Assembly: GCF_010692555.1 (NCBI RefSeq)
Contig: NZ_JAAHHG010000060.1
Coordinates: forward strand, 1-34,342
Source of the DNA: Okeania sp. SIO3B5
GTDB taxonomy: Bacteria; Cyanobacteriota; Cyanobacteriia; Cyanobacteriales; Microcoleaceae
Direction: 5' to 3'
DNA length: 34,342 bases
The translations under genes and the position numbers were made by a program. Positions 26,930 to 34,342 of this stretch are shown piece after piece (the first letter of the stretch is position 1; the number at the start of each line of letters is the position of its first letter). The notes beneath the pieces are model-generated. The model was not told the DNA's origin, made no database searches, and worked only from the letters and a program-made list of their open reading frames with translations.

Positions 26930-28160
26930 ATTTCAAAAAGTGGAAAATTTTGAAGATATCTATATCTATATTTAAGAGTCAGAAAAAATCTGCTTTTACC
27001 TGACATATCTCTACTAAGTAGACTCTGATATTCTCAGGGAAAATCTCTGAATTTTCGGTAAAAGTCAGAAAGTGGAAAATTCTGAGGATATCTATATCTA
27101 AGAATCAGAAAAAATCTGCCTTTAGCTGAGAAACTTCTCTCAACTAGACTCTGACATTCTCAGGGAAAATCTCTGAATTTTCGGCAAAAGTCAGAAAGAG
27201 GAAAAATTCCCAATTTTCGACAAAACTCAGAAACTGGAAAATTCTGAGTATATCTATATTTATGAGTTAGGAAAAATTTACCCTTCTCTAGAAATGTCTC
27301 TCCAAAGCAGACTCCTAAATTCAAGAGAAATTCCCCAATTTTGGCAAAATTCAGAAACTGGAAAACTCGGAGTATATCTATATATATGAGTTAGGAAAAA
27401 TTTACCCTTCTCTAGAAATGTCTCTCCAAAGCAAACTCCTAAATTCAAGGGAAATTCCCCAATTTTCGGCAAAATTCAGAAACTGGAAAACTCGGAGTAT
27501 ATCTATATATATAAGTTAGGAAAAAATTATCCTTCTCTAGAAATGTCTCTCCAAAGCAAACTCCTAAATTCAAGGGAAATTCCCCAATTTTCGGCAAAAT
27601 TCAGAAACTGGAAAATTCGGAGCATATCTATATATATTGAGTTAGGAAAAATTTACCCTTCTCTAGAAATGTCTCTCCAAAGCAAACTCCTAAATTCAAG
27701 GGAAATTCCCCAATTTTCGGCAAAATTCAGAAACTGGAAAACTCGGAGTATATCTATATATATTGAGTTAGGAAAAATTTACCCTTCTCTAGAAATGTCT
27801 CTCCAAAGCAAACTCCTAAATTCAAGGGAAATTCCCCAATTTTCGGCAAAATTCAGAAACTGGAAAACTCGGAGTATATCTATATATATAAGTTAGGAAA
27901 AAATTATCCTTCTCTAGAAATGTCTCTCCCAACTAGACTTGGAAATTCTGAGGAAAAATTCCCCAATTTTGGCAAAACTCAGAAACTGGAAAACTCGGAG
28001 TATATCTATATATATGAGTTAGGAAAAAATTATCCTTCCCTGAGATATCTCTCCAAAGCAGACTCCTAAATTCAAGTAAAATTCCCCCAATTTTCGGCAA
28101 AACTCAGAAAGTGAAAAATTCTGAGTATATTTATATTTATGAGTTAGGAAAAATTTACCC
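26930..28160. repeat. About ten-copy tandem array, unit about 125 bp, inside the three-gene locus
   Basis: The word TGGAAAA(T/C)TC or a close variant begins at 26941, 27073, 27235, 27359, 27484, 27609, 27735, 27861, 27987 and 28112. Steps are 124-126 bp in the regular part; the first two (132 and 162) are irregular and the copies there are more diverged. Each regular unit holds the hairpin AATTTT-CGGC-AAAATT, the phrase TCTAGAAATGTCTCTCCAAA, and a (TA)-rich dyad GTATATCTATATATATGAG. No variable spacers exist, so it is not CRISPR. Where the unit is 126 bp, in-frame open frames of 42-residue repeats appear on the plus strand; their lack of ribosome sites suggests artefact. Confidence 0.92.
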
Positions 28161-28229
28161 TTACTTGAGATAATGTTAATTGAAAAACTTGAGTAATCTA
28201 AAACTACTATCAATCAAAAGGAGAATAGT

Positions 28230-29468
28230 ATGCCAATTGCTGAAAATTTAGGAAGTTTATTTGAAGTGGGATTTAATATTGGGATACTTGCCGATATTCA
28301 ACACCAGAAATATCAAAATTATTTTGGTGATTTATATCATCAAGATTTAGAAAAACTGAAATTACCAACTCTGGTTAGAAAAATCGCAGATGCAGAAAAA
28401 ATATCTGACACAGAGAGTATTAAAAATCTGGAAAGATGGAGTGAATATTTTATCCAGAAAGGATTTATTGCTGGATTAAATTTTTTTCGTGAATATATCA
28501 AGTCAACTGCTTGGAAACTCCACCTCAGAAAACCGGAAATTTTATACTATCAATGTAGCTTTGATGGAGATAATGCTTTTGGTTCTAACCCCAAGGATAG
28601 GCAACAAACAACCAGCAAATTATTATCTCAATTTTTATCTACTGATGTTTTAGATATTCAATTAAACAACTACGTTATCAAGTACCACAAAAAAGGAGAA
28701 TTTTTACAAGCAGATACTTTAATTCTGTTACGTTATCGCAGAGAAATTAGAATTATTTGTGTAGACTTGTCGATATTTTCCATCAAGTCAATGGAAGATT
28801 TATTAGCACTGGATAATATAGAAGTATTGCGCCGAATGTTGATGAGAGATATTAAACATATACGCTCTAAAAGTGTTTTTTCTAAACTGCGAATAGATAC
28901 GGGAGATACTCAGGATTTTGGTTTAGATTTTTCCCCAGATTTAAAACGATATTTTACTGCTTTTAAACGTAAGGATAAGGAAACTACTAAGTTAATTCAA
29001 GCTGGTGCTTATGCTTATAGTTTCTATAATTTTCTGCAAAAAGAGACCGATATATTAGATAACTCTAAGTCATTACTTTTTAATGTAGTGGGATATAGCG
29101 ATGTAGCTGCCGCTAGGCTCCGCCAACGCAACATTAGTTCTCTCTGTTTACAACCAAAAAATATTAATATTCTTGAGACTTGTGCAGAGATTTATCAAAA
29201 TGAACCGAAGGAGCAAGAGATAAAAAATGCCCGTCAGGAAGTTTTGGAAAAAATCAAACTCAATGCTAAAAAAAGTTTTCAAAATGGTAGAAAATTTATC
29301 CAAGAATTATCTGTAGAAAATTTTCAGGAGAAGGGGGATAAAATTACTCCAGTAGTTCATCAAGAAAAAATTGATGGTTTCTTTAATTCAGTAGGAATTA
29401 TCCCAGATGAGTTAGCAAAAAAAAATGGATATTACTCCCAAGTTAACTTTAAGAAATGCTCATGCTGA
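28230..29468 (+). CDS. Unrecognised 412-aa protein with degenerate PD-(D/E)XK-like core
   Basis: I know no named family for it. The start is clear: AAAGGAG lies about 7 nt upstream of ATG 28230 (MPIAENLGSLFEVGFNIGIL). Residues about 155-185 read GEFLQADTLILLRYRREIRI and then ICVDLSIFSIKS. This has the spacing of a PD-(D/E)XK core (D in a strand, then a hydrophobic strand ending x-D-x-S), but the usual E-x-K is D-L-S, so catalysis is doubtful. A lysine-rich helical tail follows. A short GC-rich repeat at 29112-29129 adds AAARLRQRN-type text in frame. The last 44 nt overlap the helicase gene, with an A9 tract at the junction. Role in nucleic acid cleavage or binding is inference. Confidence 0.7.
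   Translation: MPIAENLGSLFEVGFNIGILADIQHQKYQNYFGDLYHQDLEKLKLPTLVRKIADAEKISDTESIKNLERWSEYFIQKGFIAGLNFFREYIKSTAWKLHLRKPEILYYQCSFDGDNAFGSNPKDRQQTTSKLLSQFLSTDVLDIQLNNYVIKYHKKGEFLQADTLILLRYRREIRIICVDLSIFSIKSMEDLLALDNIEVLRRMLMRDIKHIRSKSVFSKLRIDTGDTQDFGLDFSPDLKRYFTAFKRKDKETTKLIQAGAYAYSFYNFLQKETDILDNSKSLLFNVVGYSDVAAARLRQRNISSLCLQPKNINILETCAEIYQNEPKEQEIKNARQEVLEKIKLNAKKSFQNGRKFIQELSVENFQEKGDKITPVVHQEKIDGFFNSVGIIPDELAKKNGYYSQVNFKKCSC
29112..29129. repeat. Short GC-rich interspersed repeat inserted in frame in the 412-aa gene
   Basis: GCTAGGCTCCGCCAACGC is the reverse complement of GCGTTGGCGGAGCCTAGC, a word of a well-spread cyanobacterial short repeat (from memory). It lies in a 33%-GC gene and translates within DVAAARLRQRNI without shifting frame. 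Confidence 0.65.
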
Positions 29469-31998
29469 ATTAATTACAAAAGCTCTGAAAAGTGATAAAA
29501 CTTATGTATTTTTAACAGGTAATCCAGGCATAGGAAAAACAACAGCGATCGCCAACTTTCTCAAATCTCATATTGAAGATGGATTTCTATTATTTTATGT
29601 TAGTCCTCGCACTCAAGTTAATGTCGATTTAATCAATAAGTTTAAGTCTAAAACTGACGAGTCTTTATGCAGCGATAAAATATTTGGTCTCACTACAAAT
29701 TCCATTCTTATTAAAGAAAATAATGGCAAACCTACAGTTAGTTATCATTCCAATCTTCGTCAAGATAATTTCATTAAAAATACTGTCAATTTTACCCATA
29801 AGGGTTTAGTTTCCAAACATCCACAAAAAACTGCCCACAAAAAGTCGCGATTTTACAGAGAAACTCAAGATAATATTAAAGACATTGGGGAAAAAAATGC
29901 AGGAGTTCTCGATAGTATCTGCCAGGGAATATATACAACTATCAATCAAAATATATCTAATAATATTGTCGCTACAGTCTCGATTCAATCTTTAAGAAAA
30001 ACATCAAATGGTGGAGATACTCTAAACCATCTCCGGAAAATATTCAAAGATGCTTATCACCGAAATACAGGTGTGATTCCTGAAAAAATGCAAGAAATTT
30101 CTCAGAGAATAAAGCATATATTCATCATGATAGATGAAGTAACCGGAGATGATAGTGGGGTAAATTTTTTGCATGGAATTAAGGAATTTTTGAAAGATTA
30201 TGATTTGACTAACCCTAAGCTTAAATTTAATACAAAAGTTATTGTTGCTGATGCTTCTATTGTCGAAAAAGAGGTTATTAAACAACACTTATCTCAGACT
30301 TCTCCAGAACCAGACAAAATTTATTTTCGGTCTGTAGGAGCAAATAGCAATTCGCCCATACAAGTAGATAATTTTGACTTTAATAAACAACCAGCAATTG
30401 CTATTAATACTAATTCTTATCCTGCTAGTAGTTTAGATATAACTTATAAAGTTTTCCTCCAATGTTATAAATTTAATGAAGCTAAATTTAAAGATGACAA
30501 TAAGCAGTTAATCAAAACGGTTGAAGCCAATATTTTATCCGATATAAATTATTATTTAGATCATCCCGAATCTAGTCAAATCTTAGTTTATATTCAAGAT
30601 AAACAGAAACTACAAAAATTAATAGACAAAATTAGTAATTCTCGAAAATTTGAACAATATAAAGACTATCTACAAATACACGCTAATTTATCCGATGAAA
30701 AAAAGAGCAAAATTGAAGGATGTAAACAAGACGTCAAAGTTGTATTTATGACATCTTCAGCAAGTCGAGGTTTATCCTTTCCTAAAGCCAAAATAATGTT
30801 AGTAGAAATTCCTAAATTTCAAATAGAAAGAAATTTAATGGAAATCATACAAGTTATCTATAGGGCGCGGGGAGAATATTGGGAAAATAACACAGCAAAA
30901 ACTTTAGATAATCAACCAAAACAAATAACCTTTTATTTGAGCGATCGCGCCATTTATTACCCTCAAGAAGAAAATACATCTCCACAAGACTATGCTGAAG
31001 AAAAAAAATTATCCTTAGCAGAAAGTTTATTAAATATCTGGGATATTTTATTAATTCTCAAATTGTCAATAATGACACGAATAACTGGTGCAGGTAGTTT
31101 AGGAATGAAACAATTTATGATGATTCCTATTGGTGGAAAATCTATTTCTGCTGCTGGAAATACATTTAGTAGTCAAGTGACAAATCTCATTAGAGAGTTA
31201 AAAAATGAACATCGTCGTCATCCTCAAAAACAAACTCTTCAAGATGTTTATACAAGTTTGAGAAAAATTTTTAGCAGTGCAGATTTTGTCTTACTTGAAG
31301 ATGAAAATAAATCTAAAAAATCAGATTCCCAATATCGTTCTTATCTTTCACTGATAGAATCTTTTAACCAAAAATTTTCCCACTATTGTCACCAACTTGA
31401 TAGATTACTAGATTTTGGCAATATCGAAACAGGTTATGTCACAGGCAATTTATTAGTAGTTCCTATTTCTGAACATAGATTAGAAGAAACTTATTTGATG
31501 AAATTAGAATCACAAATTAGACAGTTTGCTAATAATGAATTAGTCGAAAAAATGAAGAAAATTAGCATAAATAAAGATTATCCACCTAATCTCATATCTG
31601 CAATAAAAGGTAGTGTTTTAGAATTTGTTGAATTGCTGAATGGCGATATTAATAGAACCCAATGGTTTGAACAAAATAGTCAAAACTTAGACCAATATTA
31701 TGCTCTACCATTGTTTGTATTGATGAATAGAGAATTGATGAGTGAATATTTTAAGGAGGAACCCGAAGAAGAAGAAGAAACAGAATTTAGAACCCTCTTA
31801 TCCAAATATGTTCATTACCTTTATCCTGCCTATAATACCCTACCCATTGGTAGAAAATATCGAGAATTTCCCTTTATTATTTTTCGTAGCTATAGTTTAG
31901 GAGAAATGCGAGAAAAAATTTATAGCGATCGCTATCTTTTAACTTCCAATGAATTGAATATTCTCAACTTAATTCTTTGTCGAGATGAGAAAATCTAA
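29425..31998 (+). CDS. SF2-like helicase/ATPase of the three-gene candidate system
   Basis: This 857-aa protein starts MDITPKLTLRNAHAELITKA. Motif I is FLTGNPGIGKTTAIANFL (about residues 27-44), and motif Ia-like text is FYVSPRTQVNVDLI. Motif II is the variant FIMIDEVTGDD (about 233-243), and motif III-like text is KVIVADASIVE. The second RecA-like domain has SQILVYIQDKQKLQKL, motif V VFMTSSASRGLSFPKAKIM (about 440-458) and motif VI NLMEIIQVIYRARGE (about 470-483). This layout is that of superfamily 2 translocases or helicases, but the DEVT box fits no subfamily I know. The last 350 residues are helical and unassigned. The ATG lies inside the upstream gene (44-nt overlap), so translation is probably coupled. 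Confidence 0.8.
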   Translation: MDITPKLTLRNAHAELITKALKSDKTYVFLTGNPGIGKTTAIANFLKSHIEDGFLLFYVSPRTQVNVDLINKFKSKTDESLCSDKIFGLTTNSILIKENNGKPTVSYHSNLRQDNFIKNTVNFTHKGLVSKHPQKTAHKKSRFYRETQDNIKDIGEKNAGVLDSICQGIYTTINQNISNNIVATVSIQSLRKTSNGGDTLNHLRKIFKDAYHRNTGVIPEKMQEISQRIKHIFIMIDEVTGDDSGVNFLHGIKEFLKDYDLTNPKLKFNTKVIVADASIVEKEVIKQHLSQTSPEPDKIYFRSVGANSNSPIQVDNFDFNKQPAIAINTNSYPASSLDITYKVFLQCYKFNEAKFKDDNKQLIKTVEANILSDINYYLDHPESSQILVYIQDKQKLQKLIDKISNSRKFEQYKDYLQIHANLSDEKKSKIEGCKQDVKVVFMTSSASRGLSFPKAKIMLVEIPKFQIERNLMEIIQVIYRARGEYWENNTAKTLDNQPKQITFYLSDRAIYYPQEENTSPQDYAEEKKLSLAESLLNIWDILLILKLSIMTRITGAGSLGMKQFMMIPIGGKSISAAGNTFSSQVTNLIRELKNEHRRHPQKQTLQDVYTSLRKIFSSADFVLLEDENKSKKSDSQYRSYLSLIESFNQKFSHYCHQLDRLLDFGNIETGYVTGNLLVVPISEHRLEETYLMKLESQIRQFANNELVEKMKKISINKDYPPNLISAIKGSVLEFVELLNGDINRTQWFEQNSQNLDQYYALPLFVLMNRELMSEYFKEEPEEEEETEFRTLLSKYVHYLYPAYNTLPIGRKYREFPFIIFRSYSLGEMREKIYSDRYLLTSNELNILNLILCRDEKI

Positions 31999-32037
31999 AC
32001 TCGAAAACCCAGGTAAAATCTTTAGAATTTTCTGTTA

Positions 32038-32240
32038 CTACCAATTTGATAAATGTTTGTTACAAATGGTAGGGACATTGCATGCAACGTCCCTAAAAAA
32101 GAAGTAAGAGGGAAGAAAGAAGAAGGGGTAAATATTGAAAAAAAGGGAAAAAAGATAGAAATAACTATCTCAAATGAACTGGAGCAGCTATTTTTACGAT
32201 CGATATCTACCTTTTTGTAGCATTCTTTTTTCAAATAAGA
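32038..32240. mobile_element. MITE-like element, family A copy 3 (diverged)
   Basis: Begins TACCAATTTGATAAATGTTT-G, as in the copy at 17005, and ends TAGCATTCTTTTTTCAAAT. The middle differs and includes an inverted pair GGGACATTGCATG/CAACGTCCC and a purine-rich tract. Confidence 0.6.
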
Positions 32241-32256
32241 ATCCCCCGTTACAACG

Positions 32257-32478
32257 CTATGCTTTATAAACATCTTTCTTAACATAAAACTTGACAAAAT
32301 AGACAAGTTATGTATGAGTGTTTGAGAGACTTTTTCTTCAAAAATCATGTATTGAAAAGTACATTTTTTTGAGAACTTAAGTAGTTTTGTTTAGCTAAAT
32401 TGACTCTTTCTCCCTTCTCCCCTACTCCCTACTCCCCTGCTCGCCACAAGGTTTTCAGAAGTTCCTTATAAGGGATAG
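32257..32478. mobile_element. MITE-like element, family C copy 2 (inverted)
   Basis: Reverse complement of the element at 7875-8098 with the same order of words: CTATCCCTTATAAGGAACTT at one end, CTATGCTTTATAA at the other, and AAAATGTACTTTT inside. Confidence 0.75.
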
Positions 32479-32501
32479 GCGACAACGGGGGAGTATGTCA
32501 A

Positions 32502-32687
32502 TTAAGCTTCAGCAACTGCGACATTAGCTTCTTGAGTCACTGGATAAACGCTCACTTTTTTCCTACTCTTACCTTTTCTTTCAAAAGTCACCACACCCTC
32601 AACTAAAGCAAATAAAGTATAGTCACTACCGACACCAACATTATTGCCTGGATGGAACTTGCTACCACGTTGCCTAACAAGAATATT
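32502..32687 (-). CDS. rpmA: 50S ribosomal protein L27, 3' exon (gene split by a group II intron)
   Basis: The reverse strand from 32687 reads [20 protein letters not shown] followed by [20 protein letters not shown] and [21 protein letters not shown]-stop. This is the L27 sequence from the usual [10 protein letters not shown] onwards (61 codons). L27 is a large-subunit protein close to the peptidyl-transferase centre; its N-terminus reaches the P-site tRNA. The N-terminal exon (the AHKKGxGSTRNGRDS part) must lie right of the window beyond the intron. Translation needs splicing of the intron, since the minus strand is interrupted at 32688 directly before the Asn codon. Confidence 0.9.
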   Translation of the reverse strand, partial: NILVRQRGSKFHPGNNVGVGSDYTLFALVEGVVTFERKGKSRKKVSVYPVTQEANVAVAEA

Positions 32688-34342
32688 GTTAAACTAAGCC
32701 AGTTTGTTACCAAACCGACTCGTCTTCAAAACCGTGCGTGAGACTTTCACCTCACACGGCTCCTCTCTTAAACGTCCCTTGTCATGGGTACATCCCTGCC
32801 TTAATATCAACATATCGTCAACCCATAAATAACCTTCAGGTAAATCCTGTAACTTTGGTTCTGCGTATGTCTTTTTATCTAAGGCAGTTTTAGTATCGTG
32901 GCAATGTCGGTGCAACAATTGTTTGTTCTCATAAGTGTTGTCACCACCTTCAGACCTTGGTTTTATATGGTCAACTTCCAGTAGGTCAGTTGGTCTAAAA
33001 GTTAGTCCACAAAGTGCGCATTTATTCTTTTGTCGCTTTAATAGCGTTGTGACTTCTTTCCTTACGCCTGGATGTTTTCCGATTCTGCTACTCCAATAAG
33101 TCCAGTCACCGTCATAGGGTGATTTATTAGCTTTTACCTTGATGTGCCTTATAATAGGAACATCTGAGTGTTGGTTTAGTATATACCTGCCATCGTTAAG
33201 TACCCAATTTCGGGTTCCGTTGACTTTAGGAAAATACTTTTTCTTTACCCATTTAGCCGACTTATTTGGATGCCTTCTACTTACCCATCTCCATAATCTT
33301 CTCCATAAAAGCATATCCATTTTTCTGAATACTTCTTTACTGACTACGGTGGAAAAGTAGTTAGCCCATCCTCTTATTACCGGGTTTATTTTAGCTATAA
33401 GAGTTTCTGTAGAGGCGGTTTTATATTTGTCAAATGTATCCGCCAGTTTCCGGTAATGAGTTTTAATACTCTCGGAAGATGGTTTAATCAGAGTTTTAAA
33501 TCCTTGTTCGGTTGACTTAACTTTCCATTGCCTGATTGTGAATCCTAACAAGTCAAATCCGGGTTTATTACCTTCATATTCTTCCAGGGTGTGGGCAATT
33601 TTAGTTTTCTCTGGTCTTAGTTCTAATCCTACCTGGTTTAACCATTCCTGTATAACGGTTTTAGCTTGTACCACTACTTTGATGTCTTCATGTAGGATAA
33701 CGAAGTCATCAGCATAGCGTATTAGGGAAAGACTCTGTACTTTATTTTGCCAGCCTATTTGGCGACCATTGGGTCTCTTCATGTCTAGGGTTTTGGCAAA
33801 TTTATTAAGCCTTTCTTCCATACCGTGCAGGGCGATGTTTGCTAGTAAGGGTGATATAACCCCTCCCTGTGGCGTACCTTCCACAGATTCTAGGAATTGA
33901 TTATTGTCCATCACTCCAGACTTTAACCATTGCTTGATTAACCGTCTATATGGGGATTTTCCAATCTTTCCTAGCAGTGCATCATGGTTAATTCGGTCAA
34001 AACATTTAGATATATCAGCATCTAGAACATATTTAGGTTTTTGCTTGATACTACTATAGATGGCCTCTATAGCATCATGTGTTGACCACCGGAAAAGACC
34101 ATAGCTGTTTGGTTCAAAACGTGCCTCCCATTCTGGTTCCATACCTAACTTAACCAAGGCTTGTAATGCACGGTCGTACATTGTTGGGATTCCAAGAGGT
34201 CTCTTTTCATCCGTCCCTGGTTTTGGTATATATACTCTGCGGGTGGGACTTGCTTTAAGGTGGCGTGATGAGAGTAGGTTCACCAAGTTTAATCTTTGTA
34301 TGGGTGTCAAGTTTTTGATTCCATCTACCCCGGCGGTTTTCT
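32688..34342 (-). mobile_element. Group II intron in rpmA, 3' part (5' end outside the window)
   Basis: The 3' end on the minus strand is TAGTTTAAC, ending at 32688 in the required AY. Domain V is visible as GAGCCGTGTGAGGTGAAAGT followed by CTCACGCACGGTTT (about 32739-32772), a 34-nt hairpin typical of cyanobacterial introns. Domain VI follows as GACGAGTCGGTTTG-GTAA-CAAACTGGCTTAGTT. The intron-encoded reverse transcriptase and HNH domain fit the chloroplast-like (CL) class. The intron continues beyond 34342. Confidence 0.92.
32694..34342 (-). CDS. ltrA: Group II intron reverse transcriptase/maturase with HNH endonuclease, 5' end outside the window
   Basis: The frame is open to the window edge, where it reads KTAGVDGIKNLTPIQRLNL, the usual start of RT domain 1. 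So the TTG-started 538-aa frame from 34310 is only part of the protein. RT motifs include VYIPKPGTDEKRPLGIPTMYDR, VLDADISKCFDRINHDALL, TPQGGVISPLLANIALHGME and the catalytic YADDFVILHE. The maturase (X) domain follows with RGWANYFSTVVSKEVF, then the HNH domain (CALCG, LLEVDHIKPRSEGGDNTYEN, HRHCHDTKT). The protein helps the intron splice and retrohome. Its last 30 or so codons (GRLREEPCEVKVSRTVLKTS, ending NKLA) are translated from RNA domains V and VI. The stop is only 6 nt before the splice site. Confidence 0.93.
   Translation of the reverse strand, partial: KTAGVDGIKNLTPIQRLNLVNLLSSRHLKASPTRRVYIPKPGTDEKRPLGIPTMYDRALQALVKLGMEPEWEARFEPNSYGLFRWSTHDAIEAIYSSIKQKPKYVLDADISKCFDRINHDALLGKIGKSPYRRLIKQWLKSGVMDNNQFLESVEGTPQGGVISPLLANIALHGMEERLNKFAKTLDMKRPNGRQIGWQNKVQSLSLIRYADDFVILHEDIKVVVQAKTVIQEWLNQVGLELRPEKTKIAHTLEEYEGNKPGFDLLGFTIRQWKVKSTEQGFKTLIKPSSESIKTHYRKLADTFDKYKTASTETLIAKINPVIRGWANYFSTVVSKEVFRKMDMLLWRRLWRWVSRRHPNKSAKWVKKKYFPKVNGTRNWVLNDGRYILNQHSDVPIIRHIKVKANKSPYDGDWTYWSSRIGKHPGVRKEVTTLLKRQKNKCALCGLTFRPTDLLEVDHIKPRSEGGDNTYENKQLLHRHCHDTKTALDKKTYAEPKLQDLPEGYLWVDDMLILRQGCTHDKGRLREEPCEVKVSRTVLKTSRFGNKLA

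Larger units (their letters stand above)
31999..32501. other. Gene-free spacer made of two MITE-like copies
   Basis: Between the helicase gene and rpmA, both on opposite strands, lie a diverged family A copy (32038-32240) and a family C copy (32257-32478) almost head to tail. A minus-strand open frame of 108 codons runs through both and is not a credible gene. Confidence 0.65.

Noticed and set aside
26930-28160. CRISPR array or a repeat-protein gene
   Set aside because: No spacers. Open frames of 42-residue repeats (plus strand 27543-27896) appear only where the unit is a multiple of three, lack ribosome binding sites, and break in neighbouring units.
32022-32348. 108-aa minus-strand protein
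   Set aside because: It runs through two MITE-like copies and their purine-rich tracts; similar frames arise in other copies without conservation.

Overview
The window is chromosomal DNA from a filamentous-type cyanobacterium. It is AT-rich and carries HIP1 palindromes (GCGATCGC) in several genes. It has a cyanobacterial group 1 sigma factor, a pdhB-secD-secF block and a dnaA-dnaN pair around a box-rich origin. Intergenic DNA is long and full of MITE-like elements, 7-bp-period microsatellites and short GC-rich palindromes. This resembles Trichodesmium/Okeania/Lyngbya-type genomes, but the genus is inference.

Layout. 1-154: 5' end of a TnpB-type transposase gene running off the left edge. 298-1464 (-): sigA. 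1465-3636: gene-poor. 3637-4413 (-): M23 peptidase-like membrane protein. 5928-12771, all on the minus strand: pdhB, secD, an IS200/IS605-type element with a damaged tnpB, secF, and a small two-helix membrane protein. 13493-16891 (+): dnaA, oriC with six perfect DnaA boxes and one near-match, dnaN. 16892-18551: three MITE-like elements around a Uma2-family nuclease gene. 18552-23008 (+): a P-loop ATPase, a 13-copy 75/76-bp tandem array, a TPR protein with a degenerate P-loop-like N-terminus, and decayed TPR remnants. 23841-31998 (+): three unrecognised genes, namely a 1015-aa protein, a 412-aa protein with a nuclease-like core, and an 857-aa helicase-like ATPase overlapping it by 44 nt. A roughly 1.2-kb tandem array of about 125-bp units lies between the first two. 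31999-32500: two MITE-like copies back to back. 32502-34342 (-): the 3' exon of rpmA (ribosomal protein L27), interrupted by a group II intron whose RT/maturase/HNH gene runs off the right edge.

The best candidate for an undescribed system is 23841-31998. It combines a large protein with an alpha/beta C-terminus (possibly RNase H/Piwi-like, unproven), a degenerate PD-(D/E)XK-like protein and an SF2-like helicase around a hairpin-bearing tandem array. The neighbouring ATPase/array/TPR locus has a parallel layout. A second theme is in-frame insertion of short interspersed repeats into genes: four in one tnpB and one in the 412-aa gene, comparable to Rickettsia palindromic elements.
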